This document shows positions 37,101 through 47,300 of a DNA stretch of 64,000 bases, piece by piece. The notes under the pieces were generated by a model. That model was not told the origin of the DNA and ran no database searches. It saw only the letters and a list, made by a program, of their open reading frames with translations. The stretch is from the NCBI RefSeq assembly GCF_001625305.1, contig NW_017803976.1, positions 894,545 to 958,544 of the forward strand, given 5' to 3'. A program made the position numbers and the translations under genes. Position 1 is the first letter of the stretch. Each line of letters opens with the position of its first letter. Origin of the DNA: Branchiostoma belcheri. Its lineage: Eukaryota; Chordata; Leptocardii; Amphioxiformes; Branchiostomatidae.

Positions 37101-40100
37101 CAGCTGAAGCTGTTTTTTTTTATAGCCTGACTACATCATGCTTCTAGCAGCCCTCAGGTCAGGGCCCTAGGCACCTCTAAATCAGATTAGTGATAATCAT
37201 AATGATAAAGAATCCTGATCTCCTATTTGTACTACCGGTAGTATTTTGGGAATGGGAATTGTTCTACTGAGTAAGAGGTGTATAGCCACAAGTTCTAAAG
37301 GATGAGGCCCAATCAGCCCGACCGTGAGATTGTGTAGCCCCTCTAAGTTCCTTGACTATTGTACATTCCTTCACCCCAGAGACCTGTGCCAGTGTTGCCC
37401 CCCTCCCCAGACCTGCCCGGTGTGTCTGTTGTGAGTCAGGGCAGACGGGGGAGTCTGGAGGAACAGTTGTCAGTCCTGTCCCAGCAGCACACCCAGGCAC
37501 AGAGACGCCTACAGCAGATGGAACAGTGGAGGAAGGCTACAGGAGCCAGCCCTCAGGATGGAGGGGTAGACCAGCCAGGTGGGGACCAGTCAAGGACTTG
37601 TGGCGTCGGGTGGTGTAGTGGTTAGAGCAATCGACTATGAACCGGGGAGACCCGGGTTCGATTCCGAGTCGTACCCGGTACATGTCTGAACATGTGCCCC
37701 GACGTTGTGCCCTTGGGAAAGGCACTTTACACGACTTTCCTCACTCCACCCAGGTGTGAATGGGTACCTAACTTCGGTTGGGGAAAGTCGTATTGAGGTC
37801 ACCTTGTGGCGCCGAATGGCAGCCGCACAGACCCTTGCGACAGTTCCACAAAAAATAATTGTGGAACAAATATGTTTATCATGTGTATTATTTGATTGTT
37901 GTAATTGTTGTGATTTGTATTGATTATTATGTGATACCCTGCATCAATTCAGCCGTATAAAGGCTGCGACTGCACAGGTACTGTTTGGACAATAAAAAAA
38001 AAAGGACAAGTGACTTTTACGTGTAGTGTAGCTGAGCAGCAATAGCAGCAACAGTGTAGTTTTCTAAGCTGTTGTAGGTCTAGAGTAGAACACACTGTAT
38101 CTTTTACAGAAGTCCTAGTACAACAACCCCCACCCATTTTATATGGCATACAGAAAATACAACAGGAATGTTTCTTACGTTTTACATGTATTTACTGTAA
38201 GCCATGTAAAATTGCAATGTGGAGCAATTTTTTGAGGTTGACATTTTAGTGCTTTAGTATCAGTGCTTTTTGTAGACTTTGTTACATAATCCTGTTGAAG
38301 TGTCCAGCATTTGGTCTCCTTTCCCAAAATCATTTCTCCCTTGAGGCAGCAGTTCTGTATGTCCATGGAAAAGACAATATTGCAATGCTACTCAAACATT
38401 AATCATAACTGTGTCTTCAGCCCCCAGCTCAGAGTCCCTTCATGAGGAGCAGGTCCTGCAGCAGCAGATAGATCTCCTGCTGCACAAACATGAGGAGGCG
38501 CAGGCACGGCTGCAGGGGCTGGTGCAGCAGCAGCAACAGATCAGCCTCGACAGGCAGCTCAACAGTAAGCCAGCTTTCTTGTAAATGACATTGTGTATCA
38601 CTGCATTATATGCCTTTATTGGCAATGATACATCATACATGTCATTATAACGACTGACCCACACAAAGTACAGACATAATACTAAACAAATAGATCAGAA
38701 TCTAACTTAAGGTAAGATAGAAATTTACACATAAAGCTTTCTTACAAATAGATACTGAATATAGACACATGTAGTTTAGATACATGACTTTGTAGATAAA
38801 ATACAACTCAGAGCTTTCCTACAAGTCAACTGTACAGGCTAGGCATCTTGAAAATCACAGCATTTTGGCTGGTAGAAAATGTAAATCAAAGGCAGCCTAG
38901 AATAGATATTGTACATGATGTACATGTACTTCAATATTTGGTTTTCAAGTGACAGTTAGAAGTGCATAGAATTTTGTGGTTCAAAGCAAAATCAATGACA
39001 ATGTATTGATAACACTTGAAAGACTGATTGTGTTTTTCCCTTCTAGGTGCAGGCAGCACCGGCACAGCCTCTACCTCTACTGAGTTCACACAGCTGCCAA
39101 CATCTCTCCCCTCCGTCACCCCTCCCTCGTCCCTACCCCAGGGGACACACCTCCCCGTGTCCCCTCCCATCTCCCCTATCCCCTTCACCCTAGGCAGCAC
39201 GGCCCCGCCCCAGCCGGTGGTGACATGGGGAGGGGCGGGGAGGGAGATCCGAGTGTCTGTGCCTCGTGTGGAGGACCTGGAGCTGACAGCCACCAGCACT
39301 CCTTCTCCTCATGTGGGCAACAACAGGTCAGTCCGACTGCTTCTGGCAGTAAGGCCAAGGAAAAAAAAATGTTGTTTCTTGTTTCCCGACTGACCCTAGA
39401 AATTTTCAAGCTGATCGACCTTTTCTTGCACCATGATCTGACATCTAAGTGATGAAACATTGTACAATCGGTTTTCCAACATTGAAAATGAAAGTGTCCT
39501 CATGCAAATTTTACTTTGTTAAACTTTGTGACGAGTTGGATCACTAGAGATCACCAAAGTCTTAAAAAAAGATAATCCGTACCTACCGATCCTAATTTTT
39601 TTTCAGGACTGAAACAGGAAACACATTTTTTTTCTAGGCCTAAAGTTAAGATTTATTTCATTCACCTGGCATATTACAGATATGGCAATCTCAACATCAA
39701 TTCTGTTGAAAGTTACAGTAAAATTCTTGTCAGATCATGTATGTAAAAGCTGTTGAAATGGTTAACTAGTCATCATTATAATTTAAAGCCAGTTCTGGAG
39801 TTAATAATAATAATAATATCTATCTGTGTGTTATGATGTAGTGTGGACTAAAATTACTTGTGTTCCTTTTATACCAATACAGTTGAGCTCAGCAAGGTGC
39901 TTATAGTAATTCTCAATATTCTTTGTTCCTCTGTCAGTGTTGCACGAAGCTCCCTTGGCAGTTCAAGGCAGTCTCCCATTCCTGTTAACCATGTCGGGAT
40001 CAGACCAGTCAGTAAGGTAAATATTCTTTCCTCCTTCTTTCTTGTTAAGCAAATAATAGGAACTACATCCAGATAGCTGTGGAATGAACTACAGTACCTA

Positions 40101-40200
40101 CAGCCCTGAATGATACAAAATTACTTAGTTTTTTTGTATTATGCAATTACAGGGATCTACTGAGAATGGATGGTTTGCCCTCTCATCACACGTCTCATAG
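22370..40200 (+). CDS. SPICE1: Spindle and centriole-associated protein 1
   Basis: Twenty coding exons with GT/AG borders and consistent phases: 22370-22471, 22903-22950, 23741-23819, 23963-24045, 24503-24574, 30046-30205, 31248-31430, 31787-31878, 32432-32602, 33526-33681, 34450-34542, 35104-35196, 35601-35697, 36287-36394, 36669-36988, 37380-37578, 38421-38564, 39047-39326, 39938-40016 and 40153-40200. The product is 868 residues, close to the human length of about 855. SPICE1 is a centriole protein needed for centriole duplication, spindle structure and chromosome congression. Recognition rests on the N-terminus MSFVRVSRQRQ, the DLSVHKATEEE and KHRHEVHQSKN blocks, LQDVLSKSDRVMAV, TGFPNV, and a central coiled coil. 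The C-terminal half is Pro/Ser/Thr/Gln-rich. Intron 5 is 5.5 kb and contains a receptor gene, a LINE and MITEs. Starts of exons 5, 6 and 15 have nearby alternative acceptors. Confidence 0.88.
25170..25224. repeat. 55-nt near-perfect hairpin in SPICE1 intron 5
   Basis: AAGTGTACTTGAAAAATTTA plus ATG (25170-25192) is followed by a 9-nt loop and its inverted complement (25202-25224). Only one of 23 positions is mismatched. The size resembles a very short pre-miRNA, but a small foldback element is as likely. Confidence 0.6.
25731..26404. mobile_element. GGCCTAGG-ended MITE, interrupted by a second MITE
   Basis: Ends GGCCTAGGAAAAAATATTG and CTCCTAGGCC, with TTA on both sides (25728-25730, 26405-26407). 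The copies at 30827, 35846 and 39353 share the ends and the inner block TTTCCTGTTT. This copy is split by the element at 25886-26237, which therefore arrived later. Confidence 0.7.
25886..26237. mobile_element. GGCCACACC-ended MITE nested in 25731-26404
   Basis: Ends GGCCACACCAATTTAATTTC and the inverted counterpart ATTGGTGTGGCC. TTA on both sides (25883-25885, 26238-26240). An inverted copy of the same family lies at 32051-32407, with the interior in the opposite order. Confidence 0.8.
26733..28019 (+). CDS. Intronless rhodopsin-family receptor, EDG-like, atypical motifs
   Basis: One open exon, 428 residues from the ATG at 26733 (MFNNSSNPG, with N-glycosylation sites); the frame extends upstream to another ATG at 26601. 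Seven membrane segments can be seen, beginning near residues 58, 88, 124, 174, 214, 278 and 312. There is no Cys at the start of segment 3. The second outer loop has PIMGWNC with a second Cys ten residues on, and the third outer loop has its own Cys pair. This pattern is that of the melanocortin-EDG-cannabinoid-adenosine group, and closest to S1P/LPA receptors (inference). Two signalling motifs are altered: DRY is NNY (151-153) and NPxxY is NPIAT (327-331). TM2 NLAVSD and TM6 FWLLP are kept. It lies inside SPICE1 intron 5 in the same direction. The ligand is unknown. Confidence 0.85.
   Translation: MFNNSSNPGLPTEETFAAEFHSILSCYKWHLTNNFSVLQANEACSAYEDLVRLRTETEVIFLLMGLLIIVTNPVLLLGIIGARELHKPVYFFLANLAVSDFCAGAGLLYRAVGYVGYSAMYKTYGFLLGYVPLLIFTQMMSSSALTFLSVNNYVAIRYPVYFHNNADELSTKLCVGVALIVSWISIALVSFSPIMGWNCLDMGTLTTRTCIKYYPLAFVVVCAAIGLLLCSIILFTNVSVYVRIREREKKRLEQAGSTNAAQQEALRRYEERVYKARTVMIHVILAFTFWLLPLLIYVYYAVCRSAPGRCPTRTGIFAGICLNSLINPIATLLRTSDLRKAIWDKVTGVHQTIVRVIRGNRAHPQDDQAGIGDAPNFQLERQNTQSQPAPKELPLVENYDIHNAHRMAEPERWPRGRQAETLAMVQVD
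28727..29757 (-). pseudogene. CR1-like LINE fragment with internal deletion
   Basis: On the minus strand the frame covers reverse transcriptase blocks VMTDFSKAYDRIDHT and SVPQGTLLGPLIFL, then jumps after VVFDDAM directly to the thumb and C-terminal region (KWETQVNKMIGKANGRLFFL, LEYCAPVWHPG, KLEAVQRRAVRTIL, CRTERLRNS). The catalytic YADD/FADD block and roughly 100 or more residues around it are missing near 29430-29450, yet the frame stays open. It is 5'-truncated at about 29757. The 3' end is a GAT-rich microsatellite at about 28727-28740 followed by GGTTTATTGACATAAAA. Inactive copy in SPICE1 intron 5. Confidence 0.85.
30827..31203. mobile_element. GGCCTAGG-type MITE with (CA)n inside
   Basis: Left end GACCTAGGAGGAAAATTG then TTTCCTGTTTTAGTCCTG; right end inverted (GGAAACACAACATTTTTCC). 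Left flank TTA; the right flank is less clear. A (CA)n microsatellite (31084-31131) lies inside. It ends about 45 bp before SPICE1 exon 7. Confidence 0.65.
31084..31131. repeat. (CA)n microsatellite
   Basis: Uninterrupted CA dinucleotides within the MITE at 30827-31203. Confidence 0.95.
32051..32407. mobile_element. GGCCACACC-ended MITE next to SPICE1 exon 9
   Basis: Ends GGCCACACCAATTTAATTTC and AAATTGGTGTAGCC. TAA on both sides (32048-32050, 32408-32410). The interior is the inverted version of 25886-26237. Its right end is only 24 bp from the exon 9 acceptor, so the branch-point and pyrimidine-tract zone is partly element-derived. Confidence 0.8.
32800..33065. repeat. (ACTC)n array with ACTATCTC interruptions
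   Basis: Tetranucleotide ACTC repeats, broken at intervals by ACTATCTCACACTC. A larger unit, from one ACTATCTC to the next, also repeats. Three reading frames are open here only because the repeat lacks stops. Confidence 0.95.
33081..33300 (-). mobile_element. 3' part of the tRNA-derived SINE
   Basis: Minus-strand copy of the 3' half of the element at 37604-38003: poly-T at 33081-33089 (the A tail), then GTCCAAACAGTACC, and later GTCTGTGCGGCTGCCATTCG. The copy stops at CCGAAGTTGG, before the tRNA-like head, so it is 5'-truncated. Confidence 0.8.
34543..34850. repeat. 43-bp minisatellite starting at a splice donor
   Basis: About seven copies of a 43-bp unit with the form GTAAGCACACCTGTCCTTGG then TGCTGAACACCATCCACACACAT. 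The first, most diverged copy starts with the actual donor GTAAGT of SPICE1 exon 11 (34543). Each later unit carries GTAAGC, GTAAAC or a close variant at the same place. Confidence 0.9.
35846..36252. mobile_element. GGCCTAGG-type MITE before SPICE1 exon 14
   Basis: Left end GGCTAAGGAAAAAATGTTG preceded by TTA. The right part (CAGGACTGAAACAGGGAACA then TTTTTTCCC) is the inverted counterpart but its last bases are diverged. It ends about 35 bp before the acceptor of exon 14. Confidence 0.65.
37604..38003 (+). mobile_element. Full-length tRNA-derived SINE, about 400 bp
   Basis: The head has a pol III A box (TGGTGTAGTGG, 37611-37621) and B box (GGTTCGATTCC, 37655-37665) in tRNA-like spacing. A central block CCCTTGGGAAAGGCACTTTA then CCTCACTCCACCCAGGTGTG follows, which resembles a conserved SINE core but I cannot name the domain with certainty. 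The tail ends in CAATAAAAAAAAAA. An 11-bp target duplication with two mismatches flanks it (AAGGACTTGTG 37592-37602, AAGGACAAGTG 38002-38012). It lies in SPICE1 intron 16, 26 bp after the donor. The anticodon arm is not intact, so it is not a tRNA gene. Confidence 0.85.
39353..39640. mobile_element. GGCCTAGG-type MITE after SPICE1 exon 18
   Basis: Ends GGCCAAGGAAAAAAAAATG and TTTTTTTCTAGGCC, with TAA on both sides (39350-39352, 39641-39643). It starts 27 bp after the exon 18 donor. Confidence 0.8.
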
Positions 40201-41358
40201 ACTGGCCATTTCCTCATAAAGGTTATTAACGGAAAGCAAACTGTGGGCTGATTTTACATAATATAGATACATCAAATTGTACAAAAATCAATTGAAAATA
40301 TTGAATGGACTGTTTGTATTTTTGGAAGTACTGGCGTTTAAAAGTAGACAAGGAACACTCAGTGTTGTACAAGACTTTTTATTGGTGTATAGTAATTGGA
40401 ATTAAAAGTTTTATACAATTTCTGTCTTCCCATGAATTCAGTTTTCTTTTTGTAGCCACAATATGGTAACCCTTATAGTCTTGTATATATGGCTGAGGCA
40501 AATGTTTTTTTTTTTAATTTATCGATAAGTAAGTTTATGGACAGTTAATGCATTTCATTATCCGGATTGTGCCTCTGTCATATTAGCTGTATTTATGCAA
40601 CAACAACATAATAACCTTATTTACAATACCAATCTATAGACAATGTTACTTTGGAAGCAGGACAACTTTACCTGTATGTTGCAGGTAATATTTGGGTAAA
40701 ATTTGGCTTGTACATGTATAAACATTGTGAATCACCTATTTGCACCATACGATATGGACTGCAATAAGTTTTAACACCTTCTTACATTTTTCAACCCTCA
40801 GACCGATTCTGGAATGTAATTACATGTATATCTTTAAACATCAATCAACTTTAGACAAAGGACGAACAACCCAAGTGAGCATATACATGTATCTTCAATG
40901 ATAAATACGAGCTTGAATAAATAAACAGCATAATTATGCCAACACAGCTATGACATGTGGCAACATGTATACATATGAATTCAACCTAGTACAGTACATG
41001 TAGACTATGTTTGTAAAGAAGAAGATGCCAAGCTGAAACAACCATTGTTCCTCTCACATGTACAATTGCAAGCCCTTTGAAATACATGTACCATAGGATA
41101 TACAATTCTAAAAGTAAGTAACCACAGATACTGTACATTTAGAAAGAAGGCTGTATTTCTCCTAGAGAAAAATGTCTAACTTACTCAAACATATCTGAAG
41201 GTAAAAATCTTACTGTCAAATGCAAAACGTGAAGACAGCACAACTGAATTACAAACACTTGCAAAAGTGCAAAAAGACAGGACATACACATGTGAAAGAG
41301 TCTCTGATGAGTGCATAGCAGCAACTATACATGAAGTGAAGATCGAACCACAGCTCCA
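40201..41358. other. 3' UTRs of SPICE1 and the CCP-EGF gene, tail-to-tail
   Basis: No coding sequence. AATAAA occurs at 40916-40921 and again at 40920-40925 on the + strand. TTTATT at 40378-40383 is AATAAA on the minus strand. If both are used, the two 3' UTRs overlap by about 500 bp. Confidence 0.4.
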
Positions 41359-44300
41359 TCAATGGTACTGTTGACGGTAGTAGTCTCTGTATCTCCTGTC
41401 AATCTCTCTGGAACACATCAAAACAAGAACATCATGAACAGATGACTGTGTAGAGACAAAACAGCCTAATACAAGTTTAACGTACAAGTTCAATGTAAAA
41501 TAGTTTTTCATCTATCCGTTAGTTTAATTATTTGTTGTTGAGGCACCACAGAATGACCTGACAAACAGTTGTCTCCACCCTCTTCGGTTTTCTGTTCCTT
41601 CAGGCTTCACTTAAAGTGTTGTGCTGGTCCATTTTCTTGTATAAAATGAGGTCTTCATACGGACCTACGGATATGCTTTTGATCCGTCTTACCTGGAACA
41701 GTCAGGTGGTCTGAATCCTGTGGGACATGAGCACATGTTGGGACGCATACACCTCCCTCCATTCTGACACGGCTTCCTGCACACAGCTGAAACCAGAACA
41801 GTCGTTGTCACTTCACCTTTCAATTTTCCACTATCCTAAAAGTTCATCTGTGTTGGTAATTACACGTTGTTCAGAGTTAAAAATACCTTTGACCCAGTGT
41901 TGACGTCAGGCTTCTGAGAAGCCAAATGACAAGTCTGACTTGGTTAGTCTAAGAACCTTGGTCCAAATTACATGTAGCAGTGATATGCCATAAGAAAAGC
42001 ATTATAAAGGCCCCAAAAAGCCAAGCTGTAGAGCCTAAGGAGGCTCCATGTATTAAAAAGACTAGTATAATTGCTAGAATTTTTCTCCTCTTTAAAATTA
42101 TTCTTAAGAGGTCATTGTACATTGAAGGTGCACACAAGTCCTCCATGTACATTTTATGTACGACATACCCTTTTCACATCTTGAACCAGTGTATCCTGGA
42201 GGACACTGGCATTTGTAGGGGCCGACACACTTGCCTCCATGGAGGCATGGCAGCACACAAAACGCTGTAGAAAGGAAGAAAATCGTTAATTCAAGGTGCA
42301 ATAACAATGTCTCAAATGTTAATATGTACATGTACTAAGCAGTAAGTGTACACAATACAGGAGTTTTCTTTTACACAACCAAGATTTCTCACCTAAGTCC
42401 TGACGTTTCAGAAGTAAGTGTACACATATGTAAAGGAACAAAATGTCATAATATGTACATTGCTTACCATAGCACACCAGAAAGGAAACGTCTGCTTTAA
42501 TTTTACCAACTTCGTTAACCAATTTTTACTGATTGGTACATAGAATGTTACAGGTACACATATAAAGTACCATAGAATTTTTTTTGAGCGAATTTAAATC
42601 AGATTGTACGGCTCTTTTTCTTTAGAAACCATAAACTGAGGAAAAGTTAACACAATTACCTAATTCACAAGAAGGCCCCCTGTATCCCTGTTGACAATTG
42701 CAGGTGTTGGGCCTGATACACTCTCCTCCATTCTGGCACCCATGTACACAATAAGCTGGAAATACAGAACAACCTTTTAGTAACAAATCAATTTAAGCTA
42801 ACTCATCTCATCTCATTAGTGCTTTTTAAATCTTTATATATACATGTATATACATAAAAAATGATGTGTCAAGTAAAATCCAATTGTAATGGGATATCAT
42901 TTGAATAAATCTATCCCCAGTTTTTTTTAGTCCTACCAATAGAAGAACATTGCTGTGCAGGTTTTTAACTTTTAGCATACTAGAGCAGCCATTTGGCTAC
43001 CAATTCTCTGGTGGTTGTGTGGTTATGCAGCAGTAAATGGTTAAGCTACATATGAGTCTCTATATTTGACTTGTAATGATAGATGTAGCATTACCTTTAC
43101 AGCGGGGTTGAGATGACCATCTCTCCGTGTGCAGACATGTTGCTACACGACTCCCCTCCAACACGTAGCCTGAGCGACAGCTAAACGTGATGGTGTCTCT
43201 GTACTCGTACCTCTGTCCTTGCACGGCCCCATTGGCCGGGGCAACTGGACGTCCACATTTTATTCCTGTAGGAATGGACAAACAAGTTCATTTTATACGG
43301 GCAAAACAGTGCAAGGAAGACTCTAAAACCACAGATAGAGGCGGTTAATCAATCAATCAATCAATCAATCAAAAATGGTTTATTGCTAAAAATCACGAAC
43401 ATTGCAGCAGAAAGCTGAATTGCATTAAAAAAAATCAAAGATGTACAATCATTTTAAAAGTAGTAGAATTGCACATTGGAAGATATTTAGACGGTATGAC
43501 GTACATTTAGCTTAGTGAAATCCAAACAAGAAGCCATAGGCGACAATTCTCCGTGAAGTTTTATATATTTCAACAAAATCCCAAGCGTCAACGCCAGACC
43601 TACTGTGCATACATTATAATTAGGCAACGGTTAATACAATGAGGGCGCGTCACAAGCATAAAACATACAAAGAGCTAAATCCATTACTGCTCCCAGGGCG
43701 TGTAAAGATACTGTGCTTCAAGTTCGAACTTCATTTTAATTACACACACACAATCATTGCATTCACATAAAGATCGGACTATCATGGTCGTGTCTAGTAA
43801 CAAAGACAGCCCCACCGTCTTACGGTGCCTGTACCTAATTAAGCGCGCCTGGAACAAGCCAAATTCCAGCAACAGTGGCGGTAAGCACCGCGAGTGTTAC
43901 TACCGCCGGCCAGATAACCAGGATATCTGCTTACAGTACCTCTGCTACCAGACAACTGCCTAAACCTACGGTCTATTCCACAGGATTGTAAAAGTAGGGA
44001 TGTTTCGAAAATAACCATTTACTCCAATATCAAAACAGCTACGGTAAAAATAAAAAGACGTGCATCATCCCGGACATAATGCAACACCACATGCGAAATT
44101 ACACAGATATGCGACGTACGGCAGAATGCGTTTTGGCTGCGAACATCTTCCAAAAAACTTGGCATCTCTTAACCATGGGCAAAAACATCTGGAACCACTT
44201 ATAAAAACCACCCCGTATCTGCATGAACTTTTACCTCCCCCCCGCTATTCCAAACAACGCGTTTTTCTGGACCGTTCCAATTCGCCTCGTAATTGTAGGG

Positions 44301-47300
44301 GTGCGTCTGCGATATTACATTGACCGCGAAAGCAGCAACGGCAAAAATACACATTCGTGCATCAACACGGGCATGCCCGCAGACGGCGTATCAAATTGCG
44401 TGCCGATTACACGAAGAGAACCCAGTGTTTTGACTGCGAACATGAAAAATCAGCCGATTACAACACTCCGTCCGGAGGTCCTGACCTCCTTCACGGAGTA
44501 ATAAACTTAAGTGAAAAGTTTGCTCAGTGGTGTATTTGTACAGATACCAGATACTTACGTATGGGTAGAGCCTGTACCCTGGACCATGTCTGGTTCAGCT
44601 GACATGTGATGGTGTTGTCCCCCACCAGTCTGTAGCCCTCCTCACTCCTGAGCTGCAGTCTGGAGCCCACCTGGTAGTTCTGTGTGGACAGGAACAGGTG
44701 TGGGGGGAGGACTGGTGAGGGGCACTCCAGGGCTGCAAAGGGGAAACAGGCTGATTAAAGTAGCTAGAGCAACAATTGTAGTACTGGTATTCTCTCTATT
44801 GTAGTATTAAATTTACTGCATGCATTCTGATGGTGATACATCTACAGTATACATGTACATCTTCTTCAGAATATATCATACAATTTACACAATCATTTGA
44901 AATATTGCATAACTCCATAAGCATCCCCAAACACAGAATTGCCAGCAAACTGACTACATTGTACATGTATATAGACACAAAATTAATGGTACATGTAGTA
45001 ACCATGCATTTGTACATATACATGTGTACACACACATGCCCATGCATGTACAATAAAGGTACATGTATCTGCCATTGTTACCTTTCTACATTACATTATA
45101 TTATCATGGTTTTGTGTATGTTTTGGATGTAATATATTGGGGAAAACAGTTTATACACTGGTAGCATACACAGAATGGTGCCTGCTGCATCAGAAAGAAC
45201 CCCACAAACCTACACATGTTGGCCTGGGATGGCTCCAAGTTCCCATCTCAGTACACTTGCTGTCTAGCGCCCCCTTTTGCCTGAAGCCAGCATTGCAGCC
45301 AAACACGACAAGATCACCATAGGAGTGTCCATTCCCTGTGACTTGTCCATTCAAAGGTGCAAACATAGGCGGGCACTGCACCTCTGTACATGGTGATAGA
45401 AGAAAAAATTTTGTAAGAGGTTTTTCTACTCTTGAACTTGCACCTGTAGATTTATCTGTTAACTTAACTTAGGCTGTATGTACATTGTCTGATACTACAA
45501 CCTTTAGAACTCTTAAGTTTATAACAAATTTTCTATGAATATACATATACATGTAATTGTATGAACAGACAAGGGCAGTCTTTGACAATATCTGTGAGCA
45601 CAAATCATTCATAATTTTTATTTGGTCAACAAAGAAATGGTTAGATCTAGATGTCAATTTACATTTAGTTGAATGAGTTAAAACAGGTATTATTGCTTAC
45701 ATTCACATAATACATGCATTTATTACAGTAACTGGATTATTACAAACTACGTACTGTTGCAGTCTGGAGTTGTGCCACTCCAAGAACCATTTGGTAGACA
45801 AGATCTCATTGGTTTTCCCACCAAGATATAGCCAGTTGCACACTGGACCCTGGCCAATCCCAGCCCATATAAGAAACTGTCTACCTGGATCTCGGCATTG
45901 GTGACAGGAGGCGGAGGGCCACAACTGACAGCTGTACAAGGGAGTTTAGGTGGGTGAGTAGAACACTACAGTCTAGATGTGCTGTACATGTACTACAGAT
46001 AGGCGAAATCATGTACATCAATGTCCCATAGATGTGCTACAATTAGAATCATTTTGTGAGTTGTCAGAATACACTTACACACACTAAGTTACAAGTGCAT
46101 ATTATGAATGATGTTAATATTCTACATACAGTTGATTGTGTCTCTTCCCTAAGAGTCTCCTTACAAAAACTGATTGACATGCATTTTCCTATGTTAGGAA
46201 ATACTGTTACAGTAACTGAATCAGATGCAACATGTGATGTATGCAGTATCAAAGTAATGCATTGAATTCCATACCAACTCTATGTATACAGTATAGTTGT
46301 AAAGTTCGAGCTTTGTTCCAATACAAGAAGGGAACTCATGACACCATAAATTTTTGGTTGATCTTGTTAAGCTTCGTCAGATGTGTGATGCACTCACTGA
46401 CTTTCCAGAAGTCAGAAGCGTGATGATGTCAGGAGGGCATGAAATGTGGCGGGAAGACGGAATCTACCACTATCCCGAGTTGCTTTGCGCGCAGATAGGG
46501 GTAAGATAGAACAGACACCATATGGTCATCATTCGGGTTTCGCAAGTCCTCCCGTCAGGTCGGACATGGCAACCCCTCCCTGCCTCCGCGCGGACGCCAC
46601 GTTCGTCGGCCAGGATGTCGTGGCCCTGGTAATGCGTGTCCGGGGAGAAGAACCCCTGCCGCCGGAGGATCGACGCGCCCGTTTCGGGCAGGAGACGGCC
46701 CTCCACGCCCTCGACCAGGACGACTTGCGGGAGAAGACGAAGACCCTCACCGGCCAGGACCCGGAGAACCTCCTCCTGATGGCGGGCCTGGACCACAAAG
46801 ACCACACCGCCGCCCTTCGCTTGGCCCATTTCGCCATCATCATGGCCAACGAGGCCGCGGCGGCCCAGCCCGTCCAGCCAGCAGGAAAGAAGGCGGCTCT
46901 AGCAGCCGCGGACCTCCTGGAGGATGACCCTCCCCCAGTGAAGAAGTCCGGGGAGACGAAGCGCCCGGCCCCGCCCAAGGCCTCCGGCTCGGGACAACGC
47001 CCGCCGCCGAAGAAGCAGAGGAAGGCGCCAGCGCCCGATACCAGCTCCGAGTCATCAGACAGTGACGAGGACGACCTTGAGGTTGGTAGTGGACCTTCTC
47101 CTTTGACGGCATTGCAGCCCCGTTCTGTAAAGACACGCTCTTTTGTTTGTCCGTTTTCTTTTCATTTGTCGTTAGCCCATATTTTGATATTTTGTTGAGT
47201 AGTGGATACGCTGGTTTTTTATGCAAGCAAATTTGTTATGTCTATGCTCCCCCCCTTGTATGCACACGACACTATGGGTAAACGCTACGATTTGTGAGGC

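Noticed and set aside
37604..37680. tRNA gene
   Set aside because: A and B boxes are present but the anticodon arm does not pair and the sequence continues into a SINE body with an A tail.
44040..44500. Possible gene in GC-richer intron DNA
   Set aside because: Several short frames overlap, but none has a recognisable domain or splice borders.
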